From positions 133,830 to 197,829 of the forward strand of contig CANQEA010000001.1 in the NCBI GenBank assembly GCA_947594095.1: DNA of 64,000 nt. Direction: 5' to 3'. Below the pieces are notes generated by a model. The model did no database searches and was not told where the DNA came from. It saw only the letters and a list, made by a program, of their open reading frames with translations. Of the stretch, positions 49,936 to 58,386 are shown one piece after another. The translations under genes were made by a program, and so were the position numbers. The DNA is from an uncultured Clostridia bacterium. GTDB lineage: Bacteria > Bacillota_A > Clostridia > TANB77 > CAG-508. How positions within the stretch are numbered: position 1 is the stretch's first letter; the number at the start of each line of letters is the position of its first letter.

Positions 49936-49949
49936 ACTTATTATATAAT
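49921..49949 (+). promoter_or_regulatory. Sigma70-type promoter of the 50-54 kb unit
   Basis: TTGATC at 49921-49926, 17 bp, TATAAT at 49944-49949. GAGGTATA ribosome site follows. Confidence 0.86.
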
Positions 49950-49981
49950 AGACATGAAGAATAAAAATGAGGTATATAAAT

Positions 49982-50278
49982 ATGGAAATTAAGATGCTGC
50001 ATTTTCAGGAAGTAGAAGGTGTTCTTAATGGGTACGAAGAAGCAAGTGCTGGGTGCCTTACTGCACGTATTTGGAAGAGAAAGGATAGTAAAGGTAACCT
50101 CGGAGCGTTTGTTGTTACTCTAGATAGTGATGCAGATCAACTTGATGGGGCTACTGTATATCTTAGTAGCTTTGAAGATGTTGAAGAAGATAGACGTATT
50201 GAAGAAGCACACGAACATGCTAAGTGTGTGGCTCAGGAAATGTTTGAGAATTACGTGAAAACTAATTTTCTTAATTAA
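49982..50278 (+). CDS. Hypothetical protein, 98 aa
   Basis: Not recognised. ATG 49982 follows GAGGT. A soluble acidic protein with a helical C-terminus. Confidence 0.68.
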   Translation: MEIKMLHFQEVEGVLNGYEEASAGCLTARIWKRKDSKGNLGAFVVTLDSDADQLDGATVYLSSFEDVEEDRRIEEAHEHAKCVAQEMFENYVKTNFLN

Positions 50279-50293
50279 TTTGAGGGATAGAGA

Positions 50294-50923
50294 ATGAAAG
50301 AAAGATTAGTGCCAATAGTACTAAAAGGTGAAGCGCCATTTACAGAAAGAATATATGATAATTTCTGTATTAACTGCAAATATAAGAAAAATATAGTTGA
50401 TATACACACTTATCCCTGCTTTGTTTCTTGCAATGGTGTATGCGTACGATTTGAATTCAGTTCAGATAAGCTACGTGAAAAATATGAGCAAGAAGTTCTT
50501 GAAAACCAGGCAACTACAATTTGGATAGAAAGGGGTAAATCGTTAGAAGAAATTTACAAAATGTCTAGGGAAGAGCTTCTGTCTGCTTTGACTAAAAAGC
50601 ATTATGCCCAATTTGAAAAGCGCAGACAAGAAGATAAAAAAGATCTTGAAATGATGCTTAAAAGAGCAAAGCAAGCAGCTACTGATAAAGAAGTACAACC
50701 CACGAGAAGAGGAAGAAAGAAAAAGGAAGAAAAAGAAGAAGAAGATTTTATTTTAGATGAAGTAAAGGGTAAAACACATTACTTTTACTGTGAAGATAAA
50801 GAGGGTAAAAAATCAACTATCAAACGTAGTGTAGATTCTCCATCTTATAGAGTAGGAGTAAGATCATTACGTAAATCACTACTTAAGCAGGGGATCAAGA
50901 TTATAAATGAAGAGGTAAAGTAA
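50294..50923 (+). CDS. Hypothetical protein with N-terminal cysteines and a basic linker, 209 aa
   Basis: Four N-terminal cysteines (CINC, CFVSC-like) suggest zinc binding. A highly basic PTRRGRKKKEEK linker near residue 138 leads to a C-terminal helical segment ending RKSLLKQGIKI. A nucleic-acid-binding role is possible. Not assigned. Confidence 0.7.
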   Translation: MKERLVPIVLKGEAPFTERIYDNFCINCKYKKNIVDIHTYPCFVSCNGVCVRFEFSSDKLREKYEQEVLENQATTIWIERGKSLEEIYKMSREELLSALTKKHYAQFEKRRQEDKKDLEMMLKRAKQAATDKEVQPTRRGRKKKEEKEEEDFILDEVKGKTHYFYCEDKEGKKSTIKRSVDSPSYRVGVRSLRKSLLKQGIKIINEEVK

Positions 50924-51237
50924 TGCCAAGAGAAAAAACCAAGGCAGAGGTACAACAAGACCTTATTGATCACATTTGGGATTTAATCGAATACTGGGAA
51001 AAAGAAAGCAGAGCTAAGACTTCAAGAGATAAATTAGAAGGACTTGCCCATTCCATCTTAAATACTCTTGATGGGTGTAGTATGTTACCTGGATTTGCAG
51101 TTATTCCTAATCCTCACCCAGATGACAAGCAATACTATATTGAAAATGGAGAAGATTGGTATCCAGATAATATCGATATTGGTGGGGAACTTGCAAGTCT
51201 TCTTTTTGTGTATAAAAGGAGTAATAACATTGAATAA
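50923..51237 (+). CDS. Conserved phage protein of unknown function, 104 aa
   Basis: The layout, helical start with DHIWDLIEYWE, then KLEGLAHSILNTLDG and a proline/aspartate-rich PNPHPDDK segment, is one seen in small proteins of Gram-positive phages; no activity is known to me. TAATG overlap with the previous gene. Confidence 0.72.
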   Translation: MPREKTKAEVQQDLIDHIWDLIEYWEKESRAKTSRDKLEGLAHSILNTLDGCSMLPGFAVIPNPHPDDKQYYIENGEDWYPDNIDIGGELASLLFVYKRSNNIE

Positions 51238-51442
51238 TTTTGGAAAGTGTTCTATATGTAATGTAGATCTTGAACCTGTTTATTTTGAAGAAAAAGAAAG
51301 AAAACTATATGAAGGTGCCTATATAGAAACAGGCAGGGTAAGGACAGCAGTAGATTATCTATTATGTCCTTGTTGTGGTGAAAGATTTATAGTAGATGAT
51401 AGTTTTGATAGTGCTTGGGTACCAAAAACATATAAGAGGTAA
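51230..51442 (+). CDS. Small zinc-ribbon protein, 70 aa
   Basis: The preferred start is TTG 51230 with AAAAGGAG eight bases upstream, overlapping the previous gene. CSIC and CPCC pairs predict a zinc ribbon. Confidence 0.65.
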   Translation: MNNFGKCSICNVDLEPVYFEEKERKLYEGAYIETGRVRTAVDYLLCPCCGERFIVDDSFDSAWVPKTYKR

Positions 51443-51450
51443 GAATTAAA

Positions 51451-51765
51451 ATGGTTGATAGTAGATTAAATACATTTGAAAGAAAATACTATGGAAGAAT
51501 CTTTGTAGAAAAAGAAGAAGATATTAGTATTATTAAAGACATCATGCGTGAAATTAATGAAGATGAATTTGATAATTACTATCCAACTACAAAGAATCCA
51601 CAAGATGAATTAATAACAGTGTTTAGTGATAATAACCTAAAGTCTGTTTATACTTATAAATTCGATGAAATGGATTTAGGTGAAGTGTGTATCAGGGCCT
51701 GGAAGCGAGGAGTTAAGTGCTTTTATATATCAGGTAAAATTACAGGGTTTGAAGGTGATTTTTAA
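51451..51765 (+). CDS. Hypothetical protein, 104 aa
   Basis: Not recognised. A soluble acidic alpha/beta protein behind an AAGAGGT ribosome site. Confidence 0.7.
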   Translation: MVDSRLNTFERKYYGRIFVEKEEDISIIKDIMREINEDEFDNYYPTTKNPQDELITVFSDNNLKSVYTYKFDEMDLGEVCIRAWKRGVKCFYISGKITGFEGDF

Positions 51766-51794
51766 GAAATATAGGAGAAAGAGAGGTTTATATT

Positions 51795-52241
51795 ATGCTA
51801 GTAAATGAAATAAGAAACAGTTTTAACCAAGCAAGAAAAGAACAAAACCATGTAGCTAAGAGTACTTATGAATCAGTACTTGCTAAGATTACAAACGCAG
51901 AGAAGTCAGGTAAATACACTACTCTACCCTTAGAAGACAGTGTAGTTATTAGCCTCATTCAGAAGGAAATTAAAGAATTAGAAGAAACTAAAAGCTTCTA
52001 TAAAGAGGAAGATGCCACCTATGCAGAACTTACAACCAAAATTGAGCTACTTAATAACTATCTTCCCCCTGCATTGACAGATGATGAAATTATATTTACT
52101 ATTCAACGCCTTATTGAAACCGTAGGAGCAAATAAGGGTAGGTTGATTGGTAGTACTATCAAGGAACTTGAAAAGACGGGTAAATCTTTTGATAAATCCA
52201 AGATTGGCCAATTTGTAGATAATTGTTTACAGAAGCTTTAA
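51795..52241 (+). CDS. GatB/YqeY-domain protein
   Basis: The YqeY pattern is clear: an N-terminal helical domain (LVNEIRNSFNQARKE, then TLRSLLAKIT-like region), LLNNYLPPALTDDEI in the centre, and a C-terminal three-helix GatB-like domain (GKSFDKSKIGQFVDNCL). In bacteria YqeY is a free-standing relative of the tRNA-binding tail of GatB, the amidotransferase that makes Gln-tRNA. At 148 aa it is complete. Its presence in a phage suggests tRNA or translation control of the host. Confidence 0.8.
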   Translation: MLVNEIRNSFNQARKEQNHVAKSTYESVLAKITNAEKSGKYTTLPLEDSVVISLIQKEIKELEETKSFYKEEDATYAELTTKIELLNNYLPPALTDDEIIFTIQRLIETVGANKGRLIGSTIKELEKTGKSFDKSKIGQFVDNCLQKL

Positions 52242-52250
52242 GGTGAATAT

Positions 52251-52766
52251 ATGAGAGAGCATTTATATAGAGGCAAAAGAGAAGATAATAGTGAGTGGGA
52301 AGAAGGACTTTTCCTTTCTACAAAGCATGATTGGTATGCTTATATTATACCTAAAGAACTTATTAGTCAAGGAGACCTGACTATGCGTGGGCGTCTTCAA
52401 CCCAAATTCCCTTTCTATGAGGTAGATCCCGAGACTATTTCTGAATATACAGGATGGTGGGATAAAAATAGTAAGCGTATTTTTGAGGGGCACATTGTAA
52501 GATTTTACAATATTGTTGGAGAAATTGTTCTTGAAAAAGGTGCGTTTGGGATTGGTACTCACAAAACAATAGATTATAACCAACTTGAAGAAAAAGTAAA
52601 AGACTTGAATCCAGATACACTTCCAAGTTTTTGCGGAAATGATAATTTTATTTCTTTATGGGAAATTTGGTGTAATTTTGGGGGTGAAGACGGGCAACTT
52701 GATGTAGTTGAAATTATTGGTAATAAATGGGATAACCCAGAGCTTTTGGAGGTGAATAAGCCATGA
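52251..52766 (+). CDS. YopX family protein (copy 3)
   Basis: YopX layout: LYRGKREDNSEWEEG at the start, SEYTGWWDKNSKRIFEGHIVR in the middle, and VVEIIGNKWDNPEL at the end. Longer than the other two copies, with an inserted segment of about 50 residues. Confidence 0.82.
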   Translation: MREHLYRGKREDNSEWEEGLFLSTKHDWYAYIIPKELISQGDLTMRGRLQPKFPFYEVDPETISEYTGWWDKNSKRIFEGHIVRFYNIVGEIVLEKGAFGIGTHKTIDYNQLEEKVKDLNPDTLPSFCGNDNFISLWEIWCNFGGEDGQLDVVEIIGNKWDNPELLEVNKP

Positions 52767-53596
52767 TGTTGTGTACTGGAGATTTTTGTGATAAAAAAGA
52801 TACATGTGCTAACTATTTTAGAAATGCCGATATGAGTGAACCTTGTGAAGTAGAATCTTTTGCTACTTTTGGGTCTGGTAAAGTTTCTACAGATGCTAAT
52901 GGTAGCTATACTGAAGAAGATGAAGTTTGGTGTGGCCCAAATGGACATTATAAGAGATATGAGAAAAAGGAGGAATCTAATACCGTGGAGAATACACAGA
53001 CACTAAGCTGTAAAATTAAGCTAAAGAATTTTAAGACAATGATGAATGCTGTAAAGAATATTACAGAATCAGAAAAAAATAAATATGGAAGAGAGATACT
53101 TAAATTTATTCAGCTTACAGTTACTGAGGGATATGTAGTTGCTGTAGCTTGCAATGGCTATCAACTTTCCAAGTATAAACTGTTACAACCAAATGAAGAA
53201 GAATTTACATGTTATTTCAAACCATTTTATTTTAGAAGTTTTCAATGGATGGAAGATCTCGATGTAGTTGTAACCCTTAATAAAGAAACTAATTTGGTCT
53301 CTATTAAAATGCCTGCAACGTTTGGCTCTATCAATTACGAATTTATTCAACCTACAGAAGAATACCCCACAACTGTTCTTAAAGCATTAGAAGATGCAAA
53401 GAAGGATACTAATAACTCTGTAGCACTTAGACCAGGGCTTCTTAATGTTTCCTCTAAATGCTTTAATCTTGCAGATAGATATGGTTGGGTAGAAGTATTT
53501 ACTCCTAAAAATGAATTATCCCCAGTATATTGCAAATCAAATATTAGCGAAGATGAAGAACTTGAACATATTCTCCTTCCGGTAAGGAGAAGTTAA
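52763..53596 (+). CDS. Possible sliding-clamp-like protein with an N-terminal cysteine domain
   Basis: An N-terminal section with cysteines (CTGDFC, KKDTC, EPCE, CGPNG) leads into about 180 residues that recall one or two domains of a beta clamp: KNFKTMMNAVKNITES, then VTEGYVVAVACNGYQLSKYKL. It is too short for a three-domain clamp. It could be a clamp-like specificity factor; the resemblance is by pattern only. Confidence 0.5.
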   Translation: MMLCTGDFCDKKDTCANYFRNADMSEPCEVESFATFGSGKVSTDANGSYTEEDEVWCGPNGHYKRYEKKEESNTVENTQTLSCKIKLKNFKTMMNAVKNITESEKNKYGREILKFIQLTVTEGYVVAVACNGYQLSKYKLLQPNEEEFTCYFKPFYFRSFQWMEDLDVVVTLNKETNLVSIKMPATFGSINYEFIQPTEEYPTTVLKALEDAKKDTNNSVALRPGLLNVSSKCFNLADRYGWVEVFTPKNELSPVYCKSNISEDEELEHILLPVRRS

Positions 53597-53599
53597 AAA

Positions 53600-53905
53600 A
53601 TGGCCTTTTCAAAGAAAATAAAACAACTATGTTGTAAACATGATTATAAACTATTTGCAAATGTTTATGGTGATTTAGTAAATGATCTAAATGCACGTAC
53701 TGTTTATATATGTAAAAAATGCGGTAAAAGACGGTTTGATTGGAAGTATAGAGAAGCGCCGATCAACTACAATAGGTTTCTACAAGATTGCGCTGCATAT
53801 AAGAAAACAGGTAATTTAGATATCTCTTCAGGTACTATTAAAAATAATAAACAATACAAGGAATTGTTCGGGCCAGAAACTTTAGAAAGTGTTTGGGAGT
53901 CATAA
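53600..53905 (+). CDS. Small zinc-binding protein, 101 aa
   Basis: CCKHDY and a later CKKCGKR suggest a zinc site with histidine. A basic start. Not recognised. Confidence 0.65.
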   Translation: MAFSKKIKQLCCKHDYKLFANVYGDLVNDLNARTVYICKKCGKRRFDWKYREAPINYNRFLQDCAAYKKTGNLDISSGTIKNNKQYKELFGPETLESVWES

Positions 53906-53928
53906 ATTAGAAAAATAAGAGGTGATAT

Positions 53929-54504
53929 ATGATAGAATTTCAAAATATTTCAGTGGGTAGTAAAGTTTGGTACTGGGTTGAATCTACAGATAAATTAGAA
54001 GAAGCCGCAGTAAAGGTCACTCATTGCGTAGCAGATGATCCCGTAGGACAAAATAGTTATGTGGATGTAGGTAGCCGTTACTTATTTGCTAGAGGATATG
54101 GTAAGACATGGTTTACAAGCCTTGAAGATGCGAATGCAGAAATGACTAGAGTGCATAGTCATCCGGTAAAATTTGGAGATACAGTTGAATTTATTTCTAC
54201 CAATGAACAGGGCGTGGTGTATAGTGTTGATTATACATGCGATGAAGATTGGTCTATTATACCTGTTTTTCGTGTTGCTTTTGAAAATGAATGGAGAAAG
54301 GGAGTTAAAGAAAATGAGCTGAAGCTGATAGGAAATGCATTTTCAGATCTTTACCAAGCAGTTAAGGAAGGCATTGAAGGTGGTAAGAGAGAAGTAAAAA
54401 ACGCATTTATCCATCTTATTTCAGATACCCCCAAATTTAAGCGTAAGAAATCAATTCCAAAGAAAGCAATTATAGAAATGCTTGAAACTATTTGTAAGGA
54501 TTAG
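53929..54504 (+). CDS. Hypothetical protein, 191 aa
   Basis: Not recognised. Beta-rich N-terminal half (GSKVWYWVEST, VKFGDTVEFIS resemble short barrel domains) and a helical, lysine-rich C-terminus. GAGGTGAT ribosome site. Confidence 0.7.
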   Translation: MIEFQNISVGSKVWYWVESTDKLEEAAVKVTHCVADDPVGQNSYVDVGSRYLFARGYGKTWFTSLEDANAEMTRVHSHPVKFGDTVEFISTNEQGVVYSVDYTCDEDWSIIPVFRVAFENEWRKGVKENELKLIGNAFSDLYQAVKEGIEGGKREVKNAFIHLISDTPKFKRKKSIPKKAIIEMLETICKD

Positions 54505-54533
54505 TTGATTCTTTTTCCATTTTACTATATAAT
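54505..54533 (+). promoter_or_regulatory. Sigma70-type promoter directly before the 59-aa basic gene
   Basis: TTGATT at 54505-54510, 17 bp, TATAAT at 54528-54533. The next ATG starts seven bases after the -10, about where transcription should begin. Confidence 0.85.
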
Positions 54534-54539
54534 AGAAGT

Positions 54540-54719
54540 ATGAAAAAGAATAAGTTTGTTATTAAATTGAATAGAAATGCTTTTGATGTGTTAAAAGAAA
54601 ATGACCAGCAGAGAAAAGAAAGGCTTGCTGGTCGTAGACTTAACACACAGACTGTACCCAACAAGAAAAAGCAATCCCGTGCTCAAATGAAACAAAAGTT
54701 CAATAGAGGTGAATACTAA
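54540..54719 (+). CDS. Small basic protein, 59 aa, probably leaderless
   Basis: Found in the gap after 54504. Very basic (many K and R) with conserved-looking polar residues, possibly nucleic-acid binding. Its ATG coincides with the expected transcription start of the promoter at 54505, and no Shine-Dalgarno is present. It overlaps the next gene by one base (TAATG). Confidence 0.6.
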   Translation: MKKNKFVIKLNRNAFDVLKENDQQRKERLAGRRLNTQTVPNKKKQSRAQMKQKFNRGEY

Positions 54720-54949
54720 TGGATAAGGAAAAAGAGATTGAGGAAATGACAAAGTTTATTTTAAAGAACAGAACCGGAGAAGATAGCGAATGGATAGCAA
54801 ACGGCTTGTACGATATGGGTTATCGCAAAGCCGATGAAGTGCGCAAGGAAACTGCAGAAGCAATAAAGAACTCCATTATAAATAATCTGCGGCTTGATAA
54901 CTATGATTATGAACTAATAGATGAAATTTTTGCAGAATATGGAGTATGA
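54719..54949 (+). CDS. Hypothetical protein, 76 aa
   Basis: Not recognised. Acidic and helical; GAGGTGAA upstream. Confidence 0.68.
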   Translation: MDKEKEIEEMTKFILKNRTGEDSEWIANGLYDMGYRKADEVRKETAEAIKNSIINNLRLDNYDYELIDEIFAEYGV

Positions 54950-55179
54950 GTGGACGAATGAACAGAGAAGAAGAAATTAAATACATGGAAACATGTATAG
55001 ATAACTTTGAAAAGTTTTGTAATGATAGAAGATCACTCTATCTTACTAATATGTGTGAGGGGTGTAAGTATCAGAATCTCTGTGATAATGGCAGTACAAG
55101 TCATGCATATTCTACAGTGTTATATGACAATGGCTGTCGCATCAGTAAGAAGAAGGGTAATGTAGAGGTGAGTAAATGA
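54946..55179 (+). CDS. Small cysteine-containing protein, 77 aa
   Basis: CEGCKYQNLC is a possible zinc site similar to those at 46383 and 59289. The start may also be ATG 54958. Not recognised. Confidence 0.65.
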   Translation: MSGRMNREEEIKYMETCIDNFEKFCNDRRSLYLTNMCEGCKYQNLCDNGSTSHAYSTVLYDNGCRISKKKGNVEVSK

Positions 55180-55388
55180 CAAAGATTGAAAAAGCCGAAG
55201 CAATTATACAAATTACTAAAGAATTAGACAAAATTGCAGATAGGTTATATGAGCAATGCGGGCTTCCTCCTTATGTAGATGATCGCTACCCATATAAAAA
55301 TAATGATTATGAAGGGGTTGATGATGAGGATGATGATTTCTTTGATCCCTATTTTGACCCCTATCCTGATGACGAGGTGAGAGAATGA
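55176..55388 (+). CDS. Hypothetical acidic protein, 70 aa
   Basis: A helical N-terminus then an unusually aspartate-rich tail (DDEDDDFF, DPYFDPYPDD). Such tails can mimic DNA or bind metals. Not recognised. Confidence 0.65.
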   Translation: MTKIEKAEAIIQITKELDKIADRLYEQCGLPPYVDDRYPYKNNDYEGVDDEDDDFFDPYFDPYPDDEVRE

Positions 55389-55819
55389 GACTCATAGATT
55401 TTTGTAATTTTTATAGTGGTCTTCTTGATGATATGGAAATCATTAAGAAATTTCTTATCGAGAAGAATTTGGAAAGTGAGGCAATTTCGATGATTCCCAT
55501 GCTTGCTGAAGCTAAGATTGAAAGGCAGCGCAGAGAAAATGATAGAATCAAAGAAAAGGTACATGAAATGAGTATTTGTACTTACGCAGCATTTTATGAG
55601 CCAACACTTGCAGATTTACTTCAAAGAGTGAATCTTAGACTTTCTATCGATGAGGGTAATTTTCTTACACCTGATTCCAATATTATGAAAGCTCTACGTG
55701 AAGAGGTACCTAAGCATAGGTTGAATGTTTATATGAATAGAGAAGTTCTTAATTTCCTTCACGATAATGGAATCTACTTTAAGGATGAAGCACCTGAAGC
55801 CCCAAAGGAGACCAAGTGA
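55385..55819 (+). CDS. Hypothetical helical protein, 144 aa
   Basis: Not recognised. Overlaps the previous gene (ATGA) and the GTG of the next. Confidence 0.68.
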   Translation: MRLIDFCNFYSGLLDDMEIIKKFLIEKNLESEAISMIPMLAEAKIERQRRENDRIKEKVHEMSICTYAAFYEPTLADLLQRVNLRLSIDEGNFLTPDSNIMKALREEVPKHRLNVYMNREVLNFLHDNGIYFKDEAPEAPKETK

Positions 55820-55998
55820 CTGTTGAAGATTGTAGAGAAGTTATCAAACTAATTGATAAAAATACCAAATGGTTTACTGATGGTTTTCATAGAGGATATA
55901 ACTGCCCTGAACTTCATAAAGAAGAAATAGAGCAATTAAAAAGAGATGTTAAGGGGCTCATCACTTTTGAAGAAGAAAAGAGAGATAGTTATGACTAA
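55816..55998 (+). CDS. Small helical protein, tandem paralog 1
   Basis: GTG start overlapping the previous stop. It shares REVIKLIDK..., EQLKRDVKGL with the next gene (LKLIDN..., KQLKQDIKDL), indicating a tandem duplication. Function unknown. Confidence 0.62.
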   Translation: MTVEDCREVIKLIDKNTKWFTDGFHRGYNCPELHKEEIEQLKRDVKGLITFEEEKRDSYD

Positions 55999-56155
55999 AT
56001 CAGAATTAAAAATGGTTCTCAAACTGATAGATAACCATATCTTAACAAAATATGCTGGTTATTACCAAACTGAAGTTAATTATATGGATGAAGAGAGTAT
56101 AAAGCAATTAAAGCAGGATATTAAAGATCTTTTTGAAGAGGTTGAGGATAAATGA
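55991..56155 (+). CDS. Small helical protein, tandem paralog 2
   Basis: ATG 55991, overlapping the end of paralog 1; a longer frame from 55946 would lie inside it. Same length and helix spacing as paralog 1. Confidence 0.62.
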   Translation: MTKSELKMVLKLIDNHILTKYAGYYQTEVNYMDEESIKQLKQDIKDLFEEVEDK

Positions 56156-56676
56156 GAAAGAGCACATTTGCAAAGATTGCGCGTAAATTAAGTTGGTTGA
56201 AAGAATATATAGATAAAAACAAATTTGAATTTTCTGAACCTTATACTGATGAATTTCTTACAGATATAGAAGATATTCTTAAAATGGTAAGACAAGCAGT
56301 AGAGGAAGACACACAATGCGTTTGGGAGCCAGGAATGCTTCAAAGATTTCTTTATTGTTCTTCTATTGAGGATGGAGAAAAGCTGTATGATGAAGTGATG
56401 GAATATTCTTATAATAATGTAAGTTCCAAAGGCATTACACTTCAACAGATGTTATGTGAAGAAATCATTAACCACAATTCTGTTGTATCCTTATGGGAAA
56501 AAGATGAAAATGCTCCTCATTATTCTAATCTAGTATGGAAGGGAGAATTTTGGAAACTTCCACCAGAATATAAAAATAGAATAGGTCAAATTCATGGCGT
56601 AATGCCAGATCTTAGACATCCCATATCTTGTGATGATGTACACATTGAATTATTGCCGGAGATGATAGTAAGATGA
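56152..56676 (+). CDS. Hypothetical protein, 174 aa
   Basis: Not recognised. Basic N-terminus, tryptophan-rich middle (LVWKGEFWKLPPEY). Overlaps on both sides. Confidence 0.68.
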   Translation: MRKSTFAKIARKLSWLKEYIDKNKFEFSEPYTDEFLTDIEDILKMVRQAVEEDTQCVWEPGMLQRFLYCSSIEDGEKLYDEVMEYSYNNVSSKGITLQQMLCEEIINHNSVVSLWEKDENAPHYSNLVWKGEFWKLPPEYKNRIGQIHGVMPDLRHPISCDDVHIELLPEMIVR

Positions 56677-56894
56677 CAATTACAGGCAAACAGTATGCTT
56701 CTTTAGTAGAAGCTTATAATGATCACAATGCTTCTTATTTTGCAGAAGCTTTGAAAGCCCAAACAGGTATAGATGTAGAGTTGTTTCCAGTTACATTACA
56801 TGCTATTATTTATAGAGGAGAAAGCATGGGCATATATGGAACAACTCCCCTTGAAACGCTATTAAAAAATCTTAATATAGAGGTGGAAAATTGA
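56673..56894 (+). CDS. Hypothetical protein, 73 aa
   Basis: Not recognised. Starts MTITGKQ, like the coiled-coil gene at 34910 (MTITGKD), followed by a short A-rich helix. Confidence 0.65.
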   Translation: MTITGKQYASLVEAYNDHNASYFAEALKAQTGIDVELFPVTLHAIIYRGESMGIYGTTPLETLLKNLNIEVEN

Positions 56895-57136
56895 AAACTA
56901 TAAGAGAAAAAATTAACAATGAAAAAGCATGGTTGAAGAGTGCCTGGTTTGTAGTTATTAGCATTGCCTTGGCTTGCATTTCCTTAATTATTTCTCAAAT
57001 TGGAGTAATGACAAATGCGGGTTGGTGGGTAACAGTATTTCCACCTACACTTGGGGGGTTTTTGCTTTTAGTAGCTTTTGTAGTATGTATTCGCTGGGTT
57101 ATTTTAATCCTGGTAGCAAGGAGAGAGGATAAGTGA
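56891..57136 (+). CDS. Small membrane protein, two transmembrane helices
   Basis: TTG start. Hydrophobic segments at about residues 18-38 and 48-74. Overlaps the next membrane gene; the pair may act together at the membrane. Confidence 0.65.
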   Translation: MKTIREKINNEKAWLKSAWFVVISIALACISLIISQIGVMTNAGWWVTVFPPTLGGFLLLVAFVVCIRWVILILVARREDK

Positions 57137-57606
57137 AATATATCTTGCACGGTACGTGCTCTACATTTTCTGAAGTAAATAACAGTATTGACACCAACTA
57201 TGTTTGTAAAGAATTTCAGTATAATCTTTTTAGTGTGCCTTATATGTTTCAAGCATTAGTTGGTATTCTTGTATTTCTTAGCGTAAATGCAGCTATTATT
57301 ATCTTTGCTCTATTTGTTGACCTTGAAGCATTTTGTCTTTTTCTTCTAAATCTCATGTTAATTCCCGCTACAGGAGCTGTTACTGTATATTGGATGGAGC
57401 GCACATGGGAAAAGAAAAATAAAGCTCTGATAGATGCAACATTGAAAGAATGGAATGATAAATCAGAGCAAGAAATAGCAGAAGCGGAAGAGTGGAGAAA
57501 AAAGCACCCACTTGAAGAAAAATGTAGAATTGCTTTTGAACACCAAAATATAAATTCAGTTGCAGTTGCTAGTATTTTAAGAGAACTGATACCTGAAGAG
57601 GAGTAA
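57133..57606 (+). CDS. Membrane protein, 157 aa
   Basis: GTG start with GAGAGGA upstream. Two long hydrophobic stretches between residues 35 and 90, then a charged helical cytoplasmic tail. Not recognised. Confidence 0.65.
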   Translation: MKYILHGTCSTFSEVNNSIDTNYVCKEFQYNLFSVPYMFQALVGILVFLSVNAAIIIFALFVDLEAFCLFLLNLMLIPATGAVTVYWMERTWEKKNKALIDATLKEWNDKSEQEIAEAEEWRKKHPLEEKCRIAFEHQNINSVAVASILRELIPEEE

Positions 57607-57613
57607 ATTATAT

Positions 57614-57808
57614 ATGTCTGGTATGGACACATTAATAGATGATATTTTAAGTACCATCGAGGAAGCAAAAAAGTTTAATTATGCAGATTTTGTATTAAGA
57701 GCGGATTTGAGAAAAGTGCTTGAAGAGTACTATAGAGAAGTAGAAAGATACGCTTATGAAGAAGCAAAAGATGATCTTGAATCATCAAATGAAAATTATG
57801 GATTTTAA
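57614..57808 (+). CDS. Hypothetical protein, 64 aa
   Basis: Not recognised. Acidic and helical. GAGGAG upstream. Confidence 0.65.
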   Translation: MSGMDTLIDDILSTIEEAKKFNYADFVLRADLRKVLEEYYREVERYAYEEAKDDLESSNENYGF

Positions 57809-57831
57809 AAAATAAATATAGAGGTGATGAA

Positions 57832-58383
57832 ATGAAAATTAACGGAATTAAGCTTGACACAACTGCAAAGTTTGCAGAAATTTATGCACAGTACACACCT
57901 GGGGATCTGGAAACTCTTGAAGATGCAAGTACCATGGAAGATTATACTCTAATGCCTACCAAAGAAGTGCAGGCACTTGTAGAAGCTGCTGAGGAAAATT
58001 ATCCTGAATGTGATGGCGATTATGCCGACTGTGAGCTTTCTGAAGATTGTGATAATTATGAAGAGGAGTATCCTGAGCCCCTTTTTGGTGGTGCCTACTA
58101 TGATGAATATGGTGATTTTATCTACATTGAAAGAGTAATTTATAGTGCACCTAAGACCACAGTTGTTTGGAACGATGGTACCAAGACATCTTCTACTTGT
58201 GGTGAACATGACACCTATAACCCTGAAATGGGTCTTGCTCTTGCAGTTCTTAAGAAAATCGTCTCCAGTGAGTTTGTTGTAAAAACACTCCATGATTGGG
58301 CACCCGTAGATAATAAGACCACTCACATGACCAAAACGTTGAAGGATGTCCGTAGAGATCACAAGGTACTTGGAGACAAATAA
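57832..58383 (+). CDS. Conserved phage protein of unknown function, 183 aa
   Basis: The C-terminal third (VIYSAPKTTVVWNDGTKTSSTC, GLALAVLKKI) resembles a widespread small phage domain whose activity is unknown to me. The N-terminal half is acidic with a short cysteine run. Confidence 0.7.
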   Translation: MKINGIKLDTTAKFAEIYAQYTPGDLETLEDASTMEDYTLMPTKEVQALVEAAEENYPECDGDYADCELSEDCDNYEEEYPEPLFGGAYYDEYGDFIYIERVIYSAPKTTVVWNDGTKTSSTCGEHDTYNPEMGLALAVLKKIVSSEFVVKTLHDWAPVDNKTTHMTKTLKDVRRDHKVLGDK

Positions 58384-58386
58384 TTC

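Noticed and set aside
57053..57058. Run of six G at 57053 as a further slippage tract
   Set aside because: Only six G, inside a membrane-protein gene, not followed by CA and not behind the TTGCTAAATTA motif.
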